Made by a program: the position numbers and the translations under genes. Positions 43,287 through 53,444 of a stretch of 64,000 nucleotides of DNA are shown here, piece after piece. The DNA is from Monomorium pharaonis (Eukaryota; Arthropoda; Insecta; Hymenoptera; Formicidae), in the NCBI RefSeq assembly GCF_013373865.1, contig NC_050467.1, positions 31,872,896-31,936,895 of the forward strand, in the 5' to 3' direction. Every line of letters begins with the position of its first letter. The first letter of the stretch is position 1. The notes beneath the pieces are model-generated. The model made no database searches. It had not been told where the DNA came from and saw only the letters and a list, made by a program, of their open reading frames with translations.

Positions 43287-43631
43287 AATGGTTAAAGATC
43301 AATCGTTTACTAAGATACAATCATTTCTGTTGATTGCACTTTAAGTGTAATGTAATTGCACTTTGAGTGCAAAAGCGAAAATATGCTAATTTTGAATAAA
43401 ACACCGAAAATACAACTCGGTGCATCACTACGGACCGTCTACACTCATTTCCTATTGGCCGAGACGACCACAGAGGGGAGAAAGCGGCTCCCGCGTGCAG
43501 ACAGGCGCGAGATGGCGCGCATTGGCCAACGAGCACGGAGTGGGGGAAGCGCGGCTGCCCGAGAAGCGTCCCAGCGACATCGGACGCGGATTGGCGGAGG
43601 AACAAGGAGTGGGGAGACAGGACGGCGTCCC

Positions 43632-43640
43632 GTATATAAT
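43632..43640 (+). promoter_or_regulatory. E6 LTR TATA box
   Basis: GTATATAAT followed by a GGGGGAAAGAGCTCTCGTGAGC block. E7 has a similar block (GAGTATAAAG then GAGCTCTCAAGAGC) near 55087. Confidence 0.65.
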
Positions 43641-44700
43641 CAGGGGGAAAGAGCTCTCGTGAGCTTTTCCCGCTCGATTTTACTGCGCTAACATCGCGAC
43701 GAACTAAGACACGTTTTCGCGCGCAAATTCTTTCATCACCGAATGCGAGTAAGTGACGACGGGCGGAAGTTCCGCGAATCGAACGACTCTATCGTTTCGC
43801 GTAATACGAGTTACCCGAATGCGAGTAGGTGTAACAAAATCTGAAATCACGTCAAAAGACACATTCGTTTACTTGTTTGTGAAGAAGCGTCGCGGACGGG
43901 ATTTGTGCATTCCGAACACCCGAATGAACTTTCCGTTTACACGTATGTGAAGGAAGCGACGCGGACGGGTAGTGTCTGTGATATAAAGGAATATTTTGAC
44001 AATTTAATAAATTTTATATTTTATTATTAACTAAATATCAAAGTGAACTGATTTACTTACCTTTGTGTTGTGCGACGATCCTGATCCTGGGAGACGATCC
44101 TTGATTAACCTAAAAATAAAATAAAAGGAATTAAAAGAGGAAAAATAACGCTTCTCGAGACTGTGAACGCGGGTTGAAAATAAATCATTAGATACTTACC
44201 TGAGACTGTTCCTGGGGAGAGAGCCGATCCTGATACGTTCCTGGGAGAAGCAGCAGCACCTGAAAAATAAAAGATACAATTAGTTCTAAATATTAAGTGC
44301 AGATCCCGAGTGTGCGTTGACCGCGAGTGTCATAGGATTACGTTCGAGTTTGTATCCAGCCGAGACGTCGGGAATCCGTACGAGAGCTCGAGACCGTTGC
44401 AGTTACCACGAGGCCATCGAGGCAACCTTGCTTCTGGTAAAGGTGAAAGAAGCTGGCGACCGTGTAGGGGACCTGTTAACAGAGCGACGAAAGGTTTGTG
44501 AGTTTCCAATTATCCGAAAGTTCCAATTCCGTGTATCATATTTCCGGTCACAGTGAAAGGGTGTATTCGTAGGGTAAATCCTGGGCTTGTAAATTCGAGG
44601 ACGAGGTCCGATGCTAAAATTATCCTCTGGCAAGTCGTAAATCGGTAATTCGCCAAGTAGTCCATTTAGACGCCAAGTAGACTCATTTTACAATTTTCCT

Positions 44701-44716
44701 TGGCGACCGTGACAGG
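44701..44716 (+). other. Arg-type primer-binding sequence of E6
   Basis: TGGCGACCGTGACAGG matches the tRNA-Arg primer site of the 412/mdg1 group of insect Gypsy elements. It lies 148 bases after the inferred LTR end, not directly next to it. A partial copy (TGGCGACCGTG) is also inside the LTR at 44454. Confidence 0.6.
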
Positions 44717-44864
44717 ACGTTACATACCCGAATAATTAAACTTCGATTTAGAATCGTGAAAAAGGTTATCGGTGCAGCGTAACGGATAATAATCTTGCGT
44801 ATACAGTACTGAAAAGTGCCGAGTTTTTTTTTTTAAGAGATAGTAAATCGGAAACGAGGACAGG

Positions 44865-46052
44865 ATGAGTAAAAGCGACGACAACGAACCGAGCGCCGTG
44901 CACGATTATACGAAACCGCGTGTAGCGCATTCGCCGAAAAAGAAGTCCAACGACGAGAGAGTAACGAGGTCCAAAGCTAAAAACGTGACCGAAACCGAAA
45001 TCGAAATGAGTGCCGCGGATATAAATCGTTTAATTGAGGAGAACGAAATCCTGCGTAAACGCTTGCAACATAGCGAATTGGCACGCAAGGAGGAGAGTAG
45101 TTCCGGTAAAAGTGACGAGATCGTTTTGCTATTGGCGGAAGTACTTCAGAGGTTAGAGGTTTTAGAAGCGCGTGAACAACGGTTGCACGAGAAAACCGAA
45201 GACGAGCGTTCCGAACGTGAGTCAACGAGGGGATTGGAAGTTGCACCGACGCGCGAGCCGACGGCCCGCGACGGAAATAACGTTATGCAAGCGAAACTAC
45301 CGAAAGGGGGATGGTTGAAAAGCCCGTTTGAAGATTTAAAATTTTACGGGAAATCAGACTCCCAAAACCCGATGAAGTTTATAAATCGTTTCGATAAGAT
45401 CGCGAAATACGAGGAAATCAGCGAAACCGAGCAGTTGTACTTTTTCGGAAAGTGCATGCGAGGTAATGCGTCGAGTTGGTTCGACGTACGCGAGCCCGAA
45501 AATATAAACGAAGCGAAAGAAACATTTATAGAATACTTCTGGAAAGAGGAACAACAAGCGAGGTTCCGAGAACAAATTTACGCTGGAAGTTACAGGGAAA
45601 CCGAGCATAAATCCATGGCCGAGTACACCCTGAACTTCGCAAAGCAAGCTAAACATTTAAGTCCACCGATGTCAGAACTCGAAATCATTCGAAACGTTAA
45701 GAGACATTTCGGTCGAGAAATCGCGAGGGAAATACGTCCGACCACTGTAAAGAATGTCGAGGAATTTATAAAATTATTGGACGAACTCGAATACGAGCGA
45801 GAACGTAATAAAAAACAAAAATCGCGTGACGAAACCCAGAAAACCGCGAAGGAAAAAACCGCGATAACCAAGCAAGCGAGCGTGTTGAAGCATGCACCGT
45901 CCGTTGTAAACAAACGTCGCGAGTCAAGCGATGAAGGGACGGAGGAAAGACGCGTAGCGAGCTGGAAAAACAAATCGTGGCCTAGCGAAAACAAAAGAAG
46001 GGAACGTACCGCGTGGCAACCTAACAAGGCGCGTTTCGAAAAAAACGTCTAA
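44865..46052 (+). CDS. E6 gag (395 aa)
   Basis: A charged N-terminal third with a coiled-coil-like region (about residues 50-110) precedes a capsid-like domain (about 150-310) with the retrotransposon-gag pattern FEDLKFYGKSDSQNPMKFI and WFDVREPENINEAKETFIEYF. The tail is Lys/Arg-rich and has no CCHC knuckle. The frame stops at 46050-46052 after a run of seven A's. The next open frame is +1 relative to gag and leads toward protease. One A fewer in the run would keep gag and pro in one frame, so this may be a mutation rather than a programmed shift. Confidence 0.75.
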   Translation: MSKSDDNEPSAVHDYTKPRVAHSPKKKSNDERVTRSKAKNVTETEIEMSAADINRLIEENEILRKRLQHSELARKEESSSGKSDEIVLLLAEVLQRLEVLEAREQRLHEKTEDERSERESTRGLEVAPTREPTARDGNNVMQAKLPKGGWLKSPFEDLKFYGKSDSQNPMKFINRFDKIAKYEEISETEQLYFFGKCMRGNASSWFDVREPENINEAKETFIEYFWKEEQQARFREQIYAGSYRETEHKSMAEYTLNFAKQAKHLSPPMSELEIIRNVKRHFGREIAREIRPTTVKNVEEFIKLLDELEYERERNKKQKSRDETQKTAKEKTAITKQASVLKHAPSVVNKRRESSDEGTEERRVASWKNKSWPSENKRRERTAWQPNKARFEKNV

Positions 46053-46445
46053 ACCGGAGATTACAGAAATATCCGACACGGACGAGGAGGAAACGACCAC
46101 TCGTGAAATCGTACCGTACGATAGAAAAATCGCGAATAAAGCCAAGAAAGAGTTAGCGTTAGCCGAAAGAAAAAAGTCGAATTTTGACAAGCGAATTACG
46201 CTCGAAAAGGGCGCGAAGGAAAAAGGAAAGGTTGCAGCGATAACGTCAGTCGTAGAAAATGTTGAAAGTAACACCGACGACGAAACCGTTGACAAAACCG
46301 CGGAGGAAAAACATCTAGCTATAATTCGGACAAGGGAGATCTTACGCGATATTAAAGAGGTGTCAGATTTAGACCAAAGCGCGGACAGCAAAAAACCCTC
46401 ACCATACGTGGAGGTTACTATGCAGAACATCCGTATAACTGCATT
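46053..46445 (+). pseudogene. E6 gag-protease junction, out of frame
   Basis: This stretch is open only in the +1 frame from 46039. It encodes an acidic, Lys-rich linker (ITEISDTDEEETTT) up to NIRITAL, then hits a stop because about one base is missing just before the protease Asp codon at 46446. Confidence 0.7.
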
Positions 46446-49400
46446 GATACCGGGGCACAAATTTCCGCGTTAACGAAGGACCTGTTCGATCGGCTAAATT
46501 CCGAAGCAATTAAGTTAAAGATTATACCGATAAGAAAATTCTTGTTACGTGGCGCGTTCAACGACAAGGGACAACCGATCGCGAATCGCGTGCAAATTGA
46601 ATTTAAAATCGGGAATCGAGATTTCATTCACGAGTTCTACGTCGTGAAGAGCCTATCATACGACATGATACTCGGAATGGATTTCTTGATGGATCAAGCC
46701 GTGATACTAGATTGCAACAAAGAAAAGTTTGCGGTGAAATTTAACGAAGCGAAAATCGAAGGTACGTTGTGTAATCTCGAAGTGTCAAACGAAGAGAGCG
46801 CACGCGAAGCGGAAAGACTGCTTAAAAAGACCCTAAGTCGATTTAGCGAGTTATTTAAAGACGAAATCGGTTGCGTGACGCACTACCAGCATCGCATAAA
46901 AATGAAAACGGAGCGTGCGTTCAAGACAAAAGTCTATCCGATCGCAGAAGTGCATCGTGAAAAGGTGCGCGAGCATATTCTCGATTTAGAAAAGGATGGT
47001 ATCGTCGAGCGAGCGCCTACGCAATATATTAGTCCGTTAGTAGTAGTAGTGAAGAAGTCGGGGGAAATACGACTTTGTCTCGATGCGCGTGAATTGAATA
47101 AACGCATGGAAAATGATCACGACCAACCGCCGACGATAGAAGAAGTTTTTCGCAGAATCGGAAGTAAACAATTTTTTACTACGCTGGATATCGCGAAAGC
47201 TTTTTGGCAAGTACCGCTCGAAGCGGAAAGCGAAAAATTCACCGGATTTATGTACGATAATCAAACTTACGTGTTCAAACGAATGCCGTTTGGGTTGAAG
47301 ACCGCAGGGGCATCGTTCACTCGCGCGATTAGAAAGGCGTTGGGGGACGAATGCGATGCGTTCACGATCGTTTATTTAGATGACATATTGATCGCGTCTA
47401 ACACCCTTAAGGAACATATATTCCATTTGAACTACGTATTCGAAAAATTACAAAAGGTAGGTTTTCGACTTAATCCGGAAAAATGTGACTTTATGAAAAC
47501 CGAAATTAGGTTCCTCGGACATACGTTCGATCAAATTAATGCCGAGATGAACGAGGACACCAAAAACGCTATAAAAAATTTCGAACGTCCTAAAAACAAG
47601 ACGGGAATTCAGGCCTTTCTGGGACTAATAAATTGGGATAGAAGATTCGTGAAGGGACTCGCGAGAATGGCGAAACTGTTAGAAAATTTATTGCGGAAAA
47701 ACGTCAAATTTGCGTGGACCGATAACGAACAAACCGCGTTCAACGCGATAAAACGCGCGTTTGACGAAGCGGAAAAACTTTTTGTCATCCAGCCAAACAG
47801 AAAATTCGGAATTTTCGTCGATGCTTCTAAATATGGTTTAGGTGCGCGATTGTACCAATATAGGGATGACAAACCCGATCATAAATATACAATAGCTTAC
47901 GCGAGCCGGTCTTTGAAGGGCGCCGAACTAAATTACACAGTCACCGAGATCGAGTGCCTGGCGCTCGTTTGGGCGCTAAAGAAATGGCACACCACTCTTT
48001 TGGGACGAAAGGTTCGCGTTCACACGGACCATCGCGCGCTAAAGTTTTTGAAATCATGTTCGAGTGACAGCGGCAGAATTGCCAGATGGATGTCATTTCT
48101 AAACGAATTTGACTTGGAGATATGTCACATTCCGGGAAAAGAAAACACAATAGCAGATACTTTGTCTAGAAATAACGTGCAAAATGGATACGCGAAAAAA
48201 AACGAATTAACCAAAACGATAGCCGCGATACAACAACCCAACGACGAATTAGAAACAAGCGAATGGGTAGATTGTATTAAAGACGCGCAAGACCAAGACC
48301 TAGATTTATTAGACAAGGCCGCGAATGAACCGGAAGCGTACATATTAAGAGACGATTTAATTAGATTAGCCACTAACGAAGGGGACAAAATAATAGTTCC
48401 GGATAGCATAAGATGGCGACTCATGAATAAAGTGCACAAATATCTTTTACACTTTGGCACTGACAAGACACTAGATTTTGCTAGAAGACACTTTGCAATA
48501 AACAATTTGGATAAATTAGTTAGAGACGTGGTAGCATCGTGCGACGTGTGTCAAGCGACTAAATATTACACTCGCGCGACAAGAGGTATCGAATATTACG
48601 ACCTGCCAGAGAAACCGGGTGTAGTAGTATCAATCGATATTTTTGGACCACTTCCACAAACGGCAAATGGAAATAAATACATATTGGTAATCATGGATCA
48701 ATTTTCGAAATTAACTAAATTATACCCGATGCCAAATCAAAAATTAGATACGATTATTGATACTTTGCAGCTAAAGTACTTTAACAAAGTCGGGATTTTA
48801 AATGAAATTTTGACCGATAACGGGGGTCAATTTATTACGAATAAATGGCGCGAATTTTCGGTAGAAATGGGACTCACAATCCGTAAAACATCGCCTTACA
48901 ATCCCCAATCTAATCCCGTAGAGCGTGTGATGCGAGAAATCGGTCGCATTATTCGCGTCTACGCGTTTGACCGTCAAATAAGATGGGACAGAATAATTAA
49001 ACGTGCCGAGGACACTATTAACTGTACTACGCACGCGAGTACGGGGTGCAGACCCGCGGACTTACACAGGATACATGAAGATCTACTGCATATCGATCAG
49101 CGCTTAAAACCGCGAGAGGAGATAGAAACGGAGGACGAAGAAGACGCGGAGGCCAAATTACAACAATTAATCGGACAAGCAGCGGAAATCCTAAGGAAAC
49201 GGGCCACTCAAAGAAAGGTGCAAACAGACAAATCGGAAGAAGCAAAACCATACGAGATCGGCGACAAGGTTTGGATAAAGCTTCATCGAAGAAGCGACGC
49301 GAGCAGAAGACTTACCAAGAAAATCCACCTCGTTTACGACGGGCCATATAAAATTGGTCAAATTATTCGAACAAATGCATACCTGATTGTGGACAGCGAC

Positions 49401-50966
49401 GACAACGCGTTAGGAGTTTTCAACGCACGACAGCTCAAACCGCACAGGGAAGCCAGAATGATGGACACAATGGAAGTCAACTCGATCAGCAAATCCAGCA
49501 GCACACCAAACGCCACGAAGAAACCTGAAAAAGAAGAAAAAGGAATTAGTAACATTGACAAAGATGTAGTAACGATAAACATGCTACAAGCTCCGGTTGA
49601 TATGAACCGAATAACGAAAGGAAAAATCGATAAATATATAGAACAACTCAAAGAAAAACCGTTGGGAGAGAGATTACTTTCCGACGATTCCGACAACAGT
49701 CACAAATCATCCGAAAACGGGGTTATCCAACGTCGAAGAAGACGAAAAAGCCATTTGATAAGCGAAAAGGGTATGAGGCATACATCCCGCATACGAAATA
49801 TATTATCAGGACAGTTAAAAACAAACTGGATTACCGGGATAGTAGAAAACAAAACCCTAAAGATCATCATGGATACGCAAGGAGAATTCAATGTGATTTC
49901 AAGCAAAGCGGTAGAATTGATTGAATCAGACGGAAGAAGACTAGTAAGAACAACCGAATCTGATAACATACCAGCTTATTTAAAAAGAGAAAAATGGACA
50001 AAAATAGAAGCAGTCACAGTGCAAGCAAAAATCTTCTCGAAAAATCTTAGCGTTGAAGCCATGATACTAGAGGAATCAGAACCATCTCTGTTAATCGTAC
50101 GAAATACACGAAAAATACTAGCGGGAATGCTAAGGAACGAAACAAAAGACAAACCGAAGCTCGAACGTTGGAGAAAATTTAAATCTAAATTGACTGTGTC
50201 ACGAATCGACAAACAACTATACGAAGCGGAATACGACGCTGAAATGAAAAAACCAGCGAACACCCAAAAAAACGACTTAGCGACAAAGAAAGCTAATGAC
50301 AAAACGCAACAGCGCACAATTAAAAAATCAAATAACAAATCCGAATCAATAAACGAAGACAGCAGTCTCGAAATAGTTCAACCCAGCGAGATATCCATAT
50401 CGGACGATAATCGATACAGTCCAGCTGAAGAAACGAGTAAATCTCGGAAAAACACACCCAAAAATAAGAAAATTCCAAACTACACTCGAAAGTGCAATGT
50501 AATGACCGAAATTCCACTCGAAAGTGCAGAAATCAGAAACATCATAGAACAAACTATACGAGCAAGCTTCAGTGAAATTGAGGAACAACCAGACGAACCA
50601 TGCAATAATACCAGCAATTCAGACGTGGAAATCACAAAAATCGAGTATAACCTCACCAGTGATAAAATACGTGATAAAATATATAAGAAGAGCTTAGCAA
50701 AGCAAAGCGAAAAAATTTGCGAAGAACTCAAATTACCTCATCCACACGAAAAAAGAAATTCTGATAAAATAACGAGATTAAATATCGCGAACAACAAAAC
50801 ATCTGTTTTTGAAATTATATGCGATCCAGACGAAAACGCCTATGAATGGTTTATACGCGACAAAATTGACAATAAAACACGAAAAGTGATAAACCTTAAT
50901 AAGAATAACGACATTTCAAAATTAACAGGTGGCACAATCTCACCGGAATCATCTGATTCGATATAA
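46446..50966 (+). CDS. E6 pol: protease, RT, RNase H, integrase, extra C-terminal domain
   Basis: Protease: DTGAQISALT from 46446, IGNRDF and MILGMDF. The first ATG at 46542 opens 1474 codons. Numbering from it: RT with LCLDARELNK, FTTLDIAKAFWQVPL and YLDD near 277; RNase H with FVDASKYGLGA near 425; integrase with H-H-C-C from about 631 to 670 and D, D, E in SIDIFGP (698), TDNGGQF (758) and NPVERVMRE (793). A DGPYKIG C-terminal motif follows. The final ~450 residues exceed normal Gypsy pol. They include IIMDTQGEFNVISS near 1110, which looks like a degenerate retropepsin active site, and then a charged tail. The loss of frame at the first protease means this copy is probably not autonomous. 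Confidence 0.85.
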   Translation, partial: DTGAQISALTKDLFDRLNSEAIKLKIIPIRKFLLRGAFNDKGQPIANRVQIEFKIGNRDFIHEFYVVKSLSYDMILGMDFLMDQAVILDCNKEKFAVKFNEAKIEGTLCNLEVSNEESAREAERLLKKTLSRFSELFKDEIGCVTHYQHRIKMKTERAFKTKVYPIAEVHREKVREHILDLEKDGIVERAPTQYISPLVVVVKKSGEIRLCLDARELNKRMENDHDQPPTIEEVFRRIGSKQFFTTLDIAKAFWQVPLEAESEKFTGFMYDNQTYVFKRMPFGLKTAGASFTRAIRKALGDECDAFTIVYLDDILIASNTLKEHIFHLNYVFEKLQKVGFRLNPEKCDFMKTEIRFLGHTFDQINAEMNEDTKNAIKNFERPKNKTGIQAFLGLINWDRRFVKGLARMAKLLENLLRKNVKFAWTDNEQTAFNAIKRAFDEAEKLFVIQPNRKFGIFVDASKYGLGARLYQYRDDKPDHKYTIAYASRSLKGAELNYTVTEIECLALVWALKKWHTTLLGRKVRVHTDHRALKFLKSCSSDSGRIARWMSFLNEFDLEICHIPGKENTIADTLSRNNVQNGYAKKNELTKTIAAIQQPNDELETSEWVDCIKDAQDQDLDLLDKAANEPEAYILRDDLIRLATNEGDKIIVPDSIRWRLMNKVHKYLLHFGTDKTLDFARRHFAINNLDKLVRDVVASCDVCQATKYYTRATRGIEYYDLPEKPGVVVSIDIFGPLPQTANGNKYILVIMDQFSKLTKLYPMPNQKLDTIIDTLQLKYFNKVGILNEILTDNGGQFITNKWREFSVEMGLTIRKTSPYNPQSNPVERVMREIGRIIRVYAFDRQIRWDRIIKRAEDTINCTTHASTGCRPADLHRIHEDLLHIDQRLKPREEIETEDEEDAEAKLQQLIGQAAEILRKRATQRKVQTDKSEEAKPYEIGDKVWIKLHRRSDASRRLTKKIHLVYDGPYKIGQIIRTNAYLIVDSDDNALGVFNARQLKPHREARMMDTMEVNSISKSSSTPNATKKPEKEEKGISNIDKDVVTINMLQAPVDMNRITKGKIDKYIEQLKEKPLGERLLSDDSDNSHKSSENGVIQRRRRRKSHLISEKGMRHTSRIRNILSGQLKTNWITGIVENKTLKIIMDTQGEFNVISSKAVELIESDGRRLVRTTESDNIPAYLKREKWTKIEAVTVQAKIFSKNLSVEAMILEESEPSLLIVRNTRKILAGMLRNETKDKPKLERWRKFKSKLTVSRIDKQLYEAEYDAEMKKPANTQKNDLATKKANDKTQQRTIKKSNNKSESINEDSSLEIVQPSEISISDDNRYSPAEETSKSRKNTPKNKKIPNYTRKCNVMTEIPLESAEIRNIIEQTIRASFSEIEEQPDEPCNNTSNSDVEITKIEYNLTSDKIRDKIYKKSLAKQSEKICEELKLPHPHEKRNSDKITRLNIANNKTSVFEIICDPDENAYEWFIRDKIDNKTRKVINLNKNNDISKLTGGTISPESSDSI

Positions 50967-51125
50967 ATAAGCCAACCAATCAGCGCTAGCCCAATCCCAA
51001 GAGGCACCAAGCAATCGCGAACGACTTCGCAGAGCGAACCAAAGCCCTGTATAAATAGCTCTGAAGAAACGAGCAGAAGACCAGTAATCGTCGAAACGTG
51101 GAGTATACGACAACCAACGACATCG
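50967..51125 (+). other. E6 pol-ORF3 spacer
   Basis: 159 bases between pol and ORF3. An ORF3 message would need splicing or internal initiation; no splice site was assigned. Confidence 0.4.
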
Positions 51126-52286
51126 TTGGATAGTGGAAAAGCGGAATTTGAAAGTACATCGCGAGTGCATAGAAGAAAACTATTAAAAATAATGGAAGCG
51201 CTTAAAGATATAAAACTCGATAGCGACGAGAAAATAATAATCGACCAACTATTAAAAAGCATTCTTAACCAAGAATTAGCAAACCGGAAGGAAAAAAGAA
51301 TGGCATTTCTGAAAAGCCTCGTGAAAAAAGATGACACATCCGAAGAACCATACAACCCCGAGAAAGCAACGGAAATAATCCGAGAGGACATGAGGAAGAA
51401 TAGTGCCATAGCCAGTTTAATAAACGATCACTACAAAAAGGTGGCAAAAAAGAACTGCATATTCGATACAGCATTAATAAACGACAAAAAGGGAAATCCC
51501 ATCGGGAAAATAAAAGTCATGATCGAAATCGAAATGTTCGACGAAAATAAGTACAGACCACCTAACCTAGAAATTTATATCACGGTTACGGACGGAAACG
51601 TACAACTCCAGTATTACAAAGTACTCGAAAAACAACCACATACAGAGGAACAAGAGGAGGAAACAAACGACCCTAACCTAGAAAAGGAAACAATTCCTGA
51701 GCCAGCATCGCCCTCAGAAATAGCACCTCAATCCACAGAAGATGCTAACCTAAAAGACAACGAACAACAAGAAGCTGAGGCCGAAGACAGACAATCACCT
51801 GTTCTGAGCCAAAATAACGACTCAGAAAGCGAAAAAGAAAATCGCCTCTCAATTAAGCAAAGGCGAATCAGCGAAATCAAACCAACTCCATCCACAAGTA
51901 AGGGAAGGACAACACAAAAGAGGACGTGGACATTTAGAAAACGTCTAAGCCCTAAGGGAAGAAGACAAAAGTACCTGGAAGAATCTTCCGAGGAGAGCGA
52001 CTCCGAATACGACTATCCACCCACACCATCGAAGAAAGGTAAGGCGCTTAGCCCAGACCGGAAGTCTAGGCAAAGCACCTTGGAAGGGGTAATGAGACCG
52101 TCCACCAGGAGCTCCCAATATCCCGAAACATCCACACCGGCGGAGAAGTCCAGAGAACTCCCCAAAAAGATTTTCACAACGACCAGAACCGAGAGAAAGA
52201 AGGTCGATGGTAAGACCGTTTTAAGCGTCACGGTAGAGCGAGCTAAGACGTCAGTCAATGTCGAAACCACGCCGAAAACGGCGTGA
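51126..52286 (+). CDS. E6 ORF3 (386 aa), runs across the polypurine tract into the 3' LTR
   Basis: The first ~100 residues are helical and charged (KIMEALKDIKLDSDEKI). Residues about 100-160 look like beta strands (GKIKVMIEIEMF, NLEIYITVTDG). The remainder is disordered, acidic then basic, with Ser/Glu clusters (SSEESDSEYD). The last 65 residues are encoded in the LTR. There is no signal peptide or membrane span, so it is not an envelope protein. A diverged tail is kept in E7 (52798-52991), which indicates that the frame is a stable feature of the family. Function unknown; a nuclear or RNA-associated accessory protein is possible. Confidence 0.6.
   Translation: MDSGKAEFESTSRVHRRKLLKIMEALKDIKLDSDEKIIIDQLLKSILNQELANRKEKRMAFLKSLVKKDDTSEEPYNPEKATEIIREDMRKNSAIASLINDHYKKVAKKNCIFDTALINDKKGNPIGKIKVMIEIEMFDENKYRPPNLEIYITVTDGNVQLQYYKVLEKQPHTEEQEEETNDPNLEKETIPEPASPSEIAPQSTEDANLKDNEQQEAEAEDRQSPVLSQNNDSESEKENRLSIKQRRISEIKPTPSTSKGRTTQKRTWTFRKRLSPKGRRQKYLEESSEESDSEYDYPPTPSKKGKALSPDRKSRQSTLEGVMRPSTRSSQYPETSTPAEKSRELPKKIFTTTRTERKKVDGKTVLSVTVERAKTSVNVETTPKTA
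52081..52092 (+). other. E6 polypurine tract
   Basis: TGGAAGGGGTAA directly before the LTR start TGAGACCGTCC. It lies inside the ORF3 coding sequence. Confidence 0.65.
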
Positions 52287-52678
52287 GAACGCTAAATTTT
52301 ATGCAAAGCAATAAGCTTAATTATCATTTATATTTTCTATTTTATCATTACGGAAACTATTTTAGTTTATCTTGACTGCGTTTAAATAATTCTTTTATTT
52401 GGCCAGAGTCATGACCAGTATTTCCTAACAGTCATATTTTTCAAATTTTACATATTCTAAAGTTTGCATTTGTCATTTCAAACTATTAGCTTAATCAAGC
52501 AAAAGATTTTATGTCTAATATTTTCTTTCTGTGTGTTATAGAAAATTCATTTTCGTTCAAGTAACAAATTTTATATCTAGTTTAAGTTTTAGGTTTAAGT
52601 ATTGAATTATGCGTTAAAAAGTCATTTTATTATTATATTTTATTATTTAGTCTACGCACGAAAACTTTGTGATTAATT

Positions 52679-52797
52679 ATGCCAAAAATCGAGTCATTAC
52701 TCGTACAATATACATTAGTATTATTTTTTGCGTTAATTTTGCAATTGCTAATTTCTTTTTTAATTTCTTACGTTTTGTATGTACGTGTGTGTAACGT
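52679..52797 (+). pseudogene. Tiny membrane ORF in the 3' LTR, cut by E7
   Basis: Same frame as 43161-43286, interrupted at its end by the E7 insertion. In this context the frame runs on into E7 to 53008. Confidence 0.5.
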
Positions 52798-52991
52798 TGA
52801 AACCGTCCCCCAGGGTCAGCCTACGCCCCGGCCCATCAACATCGGCGGAGGACATAGCCGGGACAGCCACAGCAGAACCAACCGAATCCAAGGGGGCCCA
52901 GGTAAAGGAAGTAGTCAGCATTGTCCTGAAGCGCACAGAACACCACATGGGCGAGGAAGACAGCGGACAGCTGCAAGCCCAAACCCCCTAG
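52798..52991 (+). pseudogene. ORF3-like tail in E7
   Basis: About 64 residues ending in QAQTP. KPSPRVSLRPGPSTSAED and VKEVVSIVLKRTE align with the E6 tail (RPSTRSS, TSTPAEKS, KTVLSVTVERAKT). As part of a solo LTR it has no start of its own. Confidence 0.55.
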
Positions 52992-53250
52992 CGCATCCGA
53001 GCACATAGTGCATTTAAGATTTTACATTTTCTTTTTCCGCGCGTTAACCCCTAATTTTAGAACTAACAACAAACGCGCGTTCACAGTTCCTGTTTTCTAA
53101 TAAATAAATATATTGATTTTTGTTGTGCGTGTCGACCTTAATTTTAAGTTAGACGTAAACGCTCTCACATTACCTTATTTTTATATACTATTATATGTTA
53201 ATCATATTTCATCATTTTGTGTGCTTAAATATTCTTTCAAAAATATAAAA

Positions 53251-53340
53251 ATGTTTTATGTGCTTATTATGACTCTGCTTACGCTAGTCATCATATTATT
53301 ATTAGTCATTCTTGTAATTGTCTTATGCCTTTCAGATTAG
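53251..53340 (+). CDS. Tiny hydrophobic ORF 1 in E7 (29 aa)
   Basis: MFYVLIMTLLTLVIILLLVI and a short end LCLSD: almost entirely one membrane segment. Directly followed by a second such frame eight bases later. Confidence 0.3.
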   Translation: MFYVLIMTLLTLVIILLLVILVIVLCLSD

Positions 53341-53348
53341 TTATAAAA

Positions 53349-53444
53349 ATGTTATACTTACCTACTATTGTCATAAGTATTTTAGTAGTCATCCTTTTGA
53401 TAGTCATTGTCATTATAATTCTATGTTTGCCAGTATTCGCGTAG
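53349..53444 (+). CDS. Tiny hydrophobic ORF 2 in E7 (31 aa)
   Basis: Starts MLYLPTIVISILVVILLIVI, ends LCLPVFA. Again a single membrane segment with hardly any flanks. Overlaps the next frame by 22 bases. Confidence 0.3.
   Translation: MLYLPTIVISILVVILLIVIVIIILCLPVFA

Larger units (their letters stand above)
42575..44552 (+). repeat. E6 5' LTR (about 1978 bp, family F)
   Basis: Starts TGAGACCGTCCACTAGG and ends TTTCCGGTCACA. The end is inferred from the E7 LTR, whose border is fixed by its TSD. The first 194 bases encode the tail of ORF3. A 41-residue membrane ORF, a TATA box at 43632 and a CTGGCGACCGTG motif at 44453 follow. Confidence 0.8.

Noticed and set aside
46038..46052. A-AAA-AAC slippery heptamer at the end of E6 gag, suggesting a -1 frameshift
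   Set aside because: The downstream open frame is +1 relative to gag, not -1. The -1 frame closes soon, so the heptamer does not explain the junction.
42575..53000. Reading of 42575-43286 as a separate truncated element in tandem with E6
   Set aside because: The E7 TSD shows that this block is simply the first third of the E6 LTR. The matching block at 52093 is the same part of the 3' LTR.
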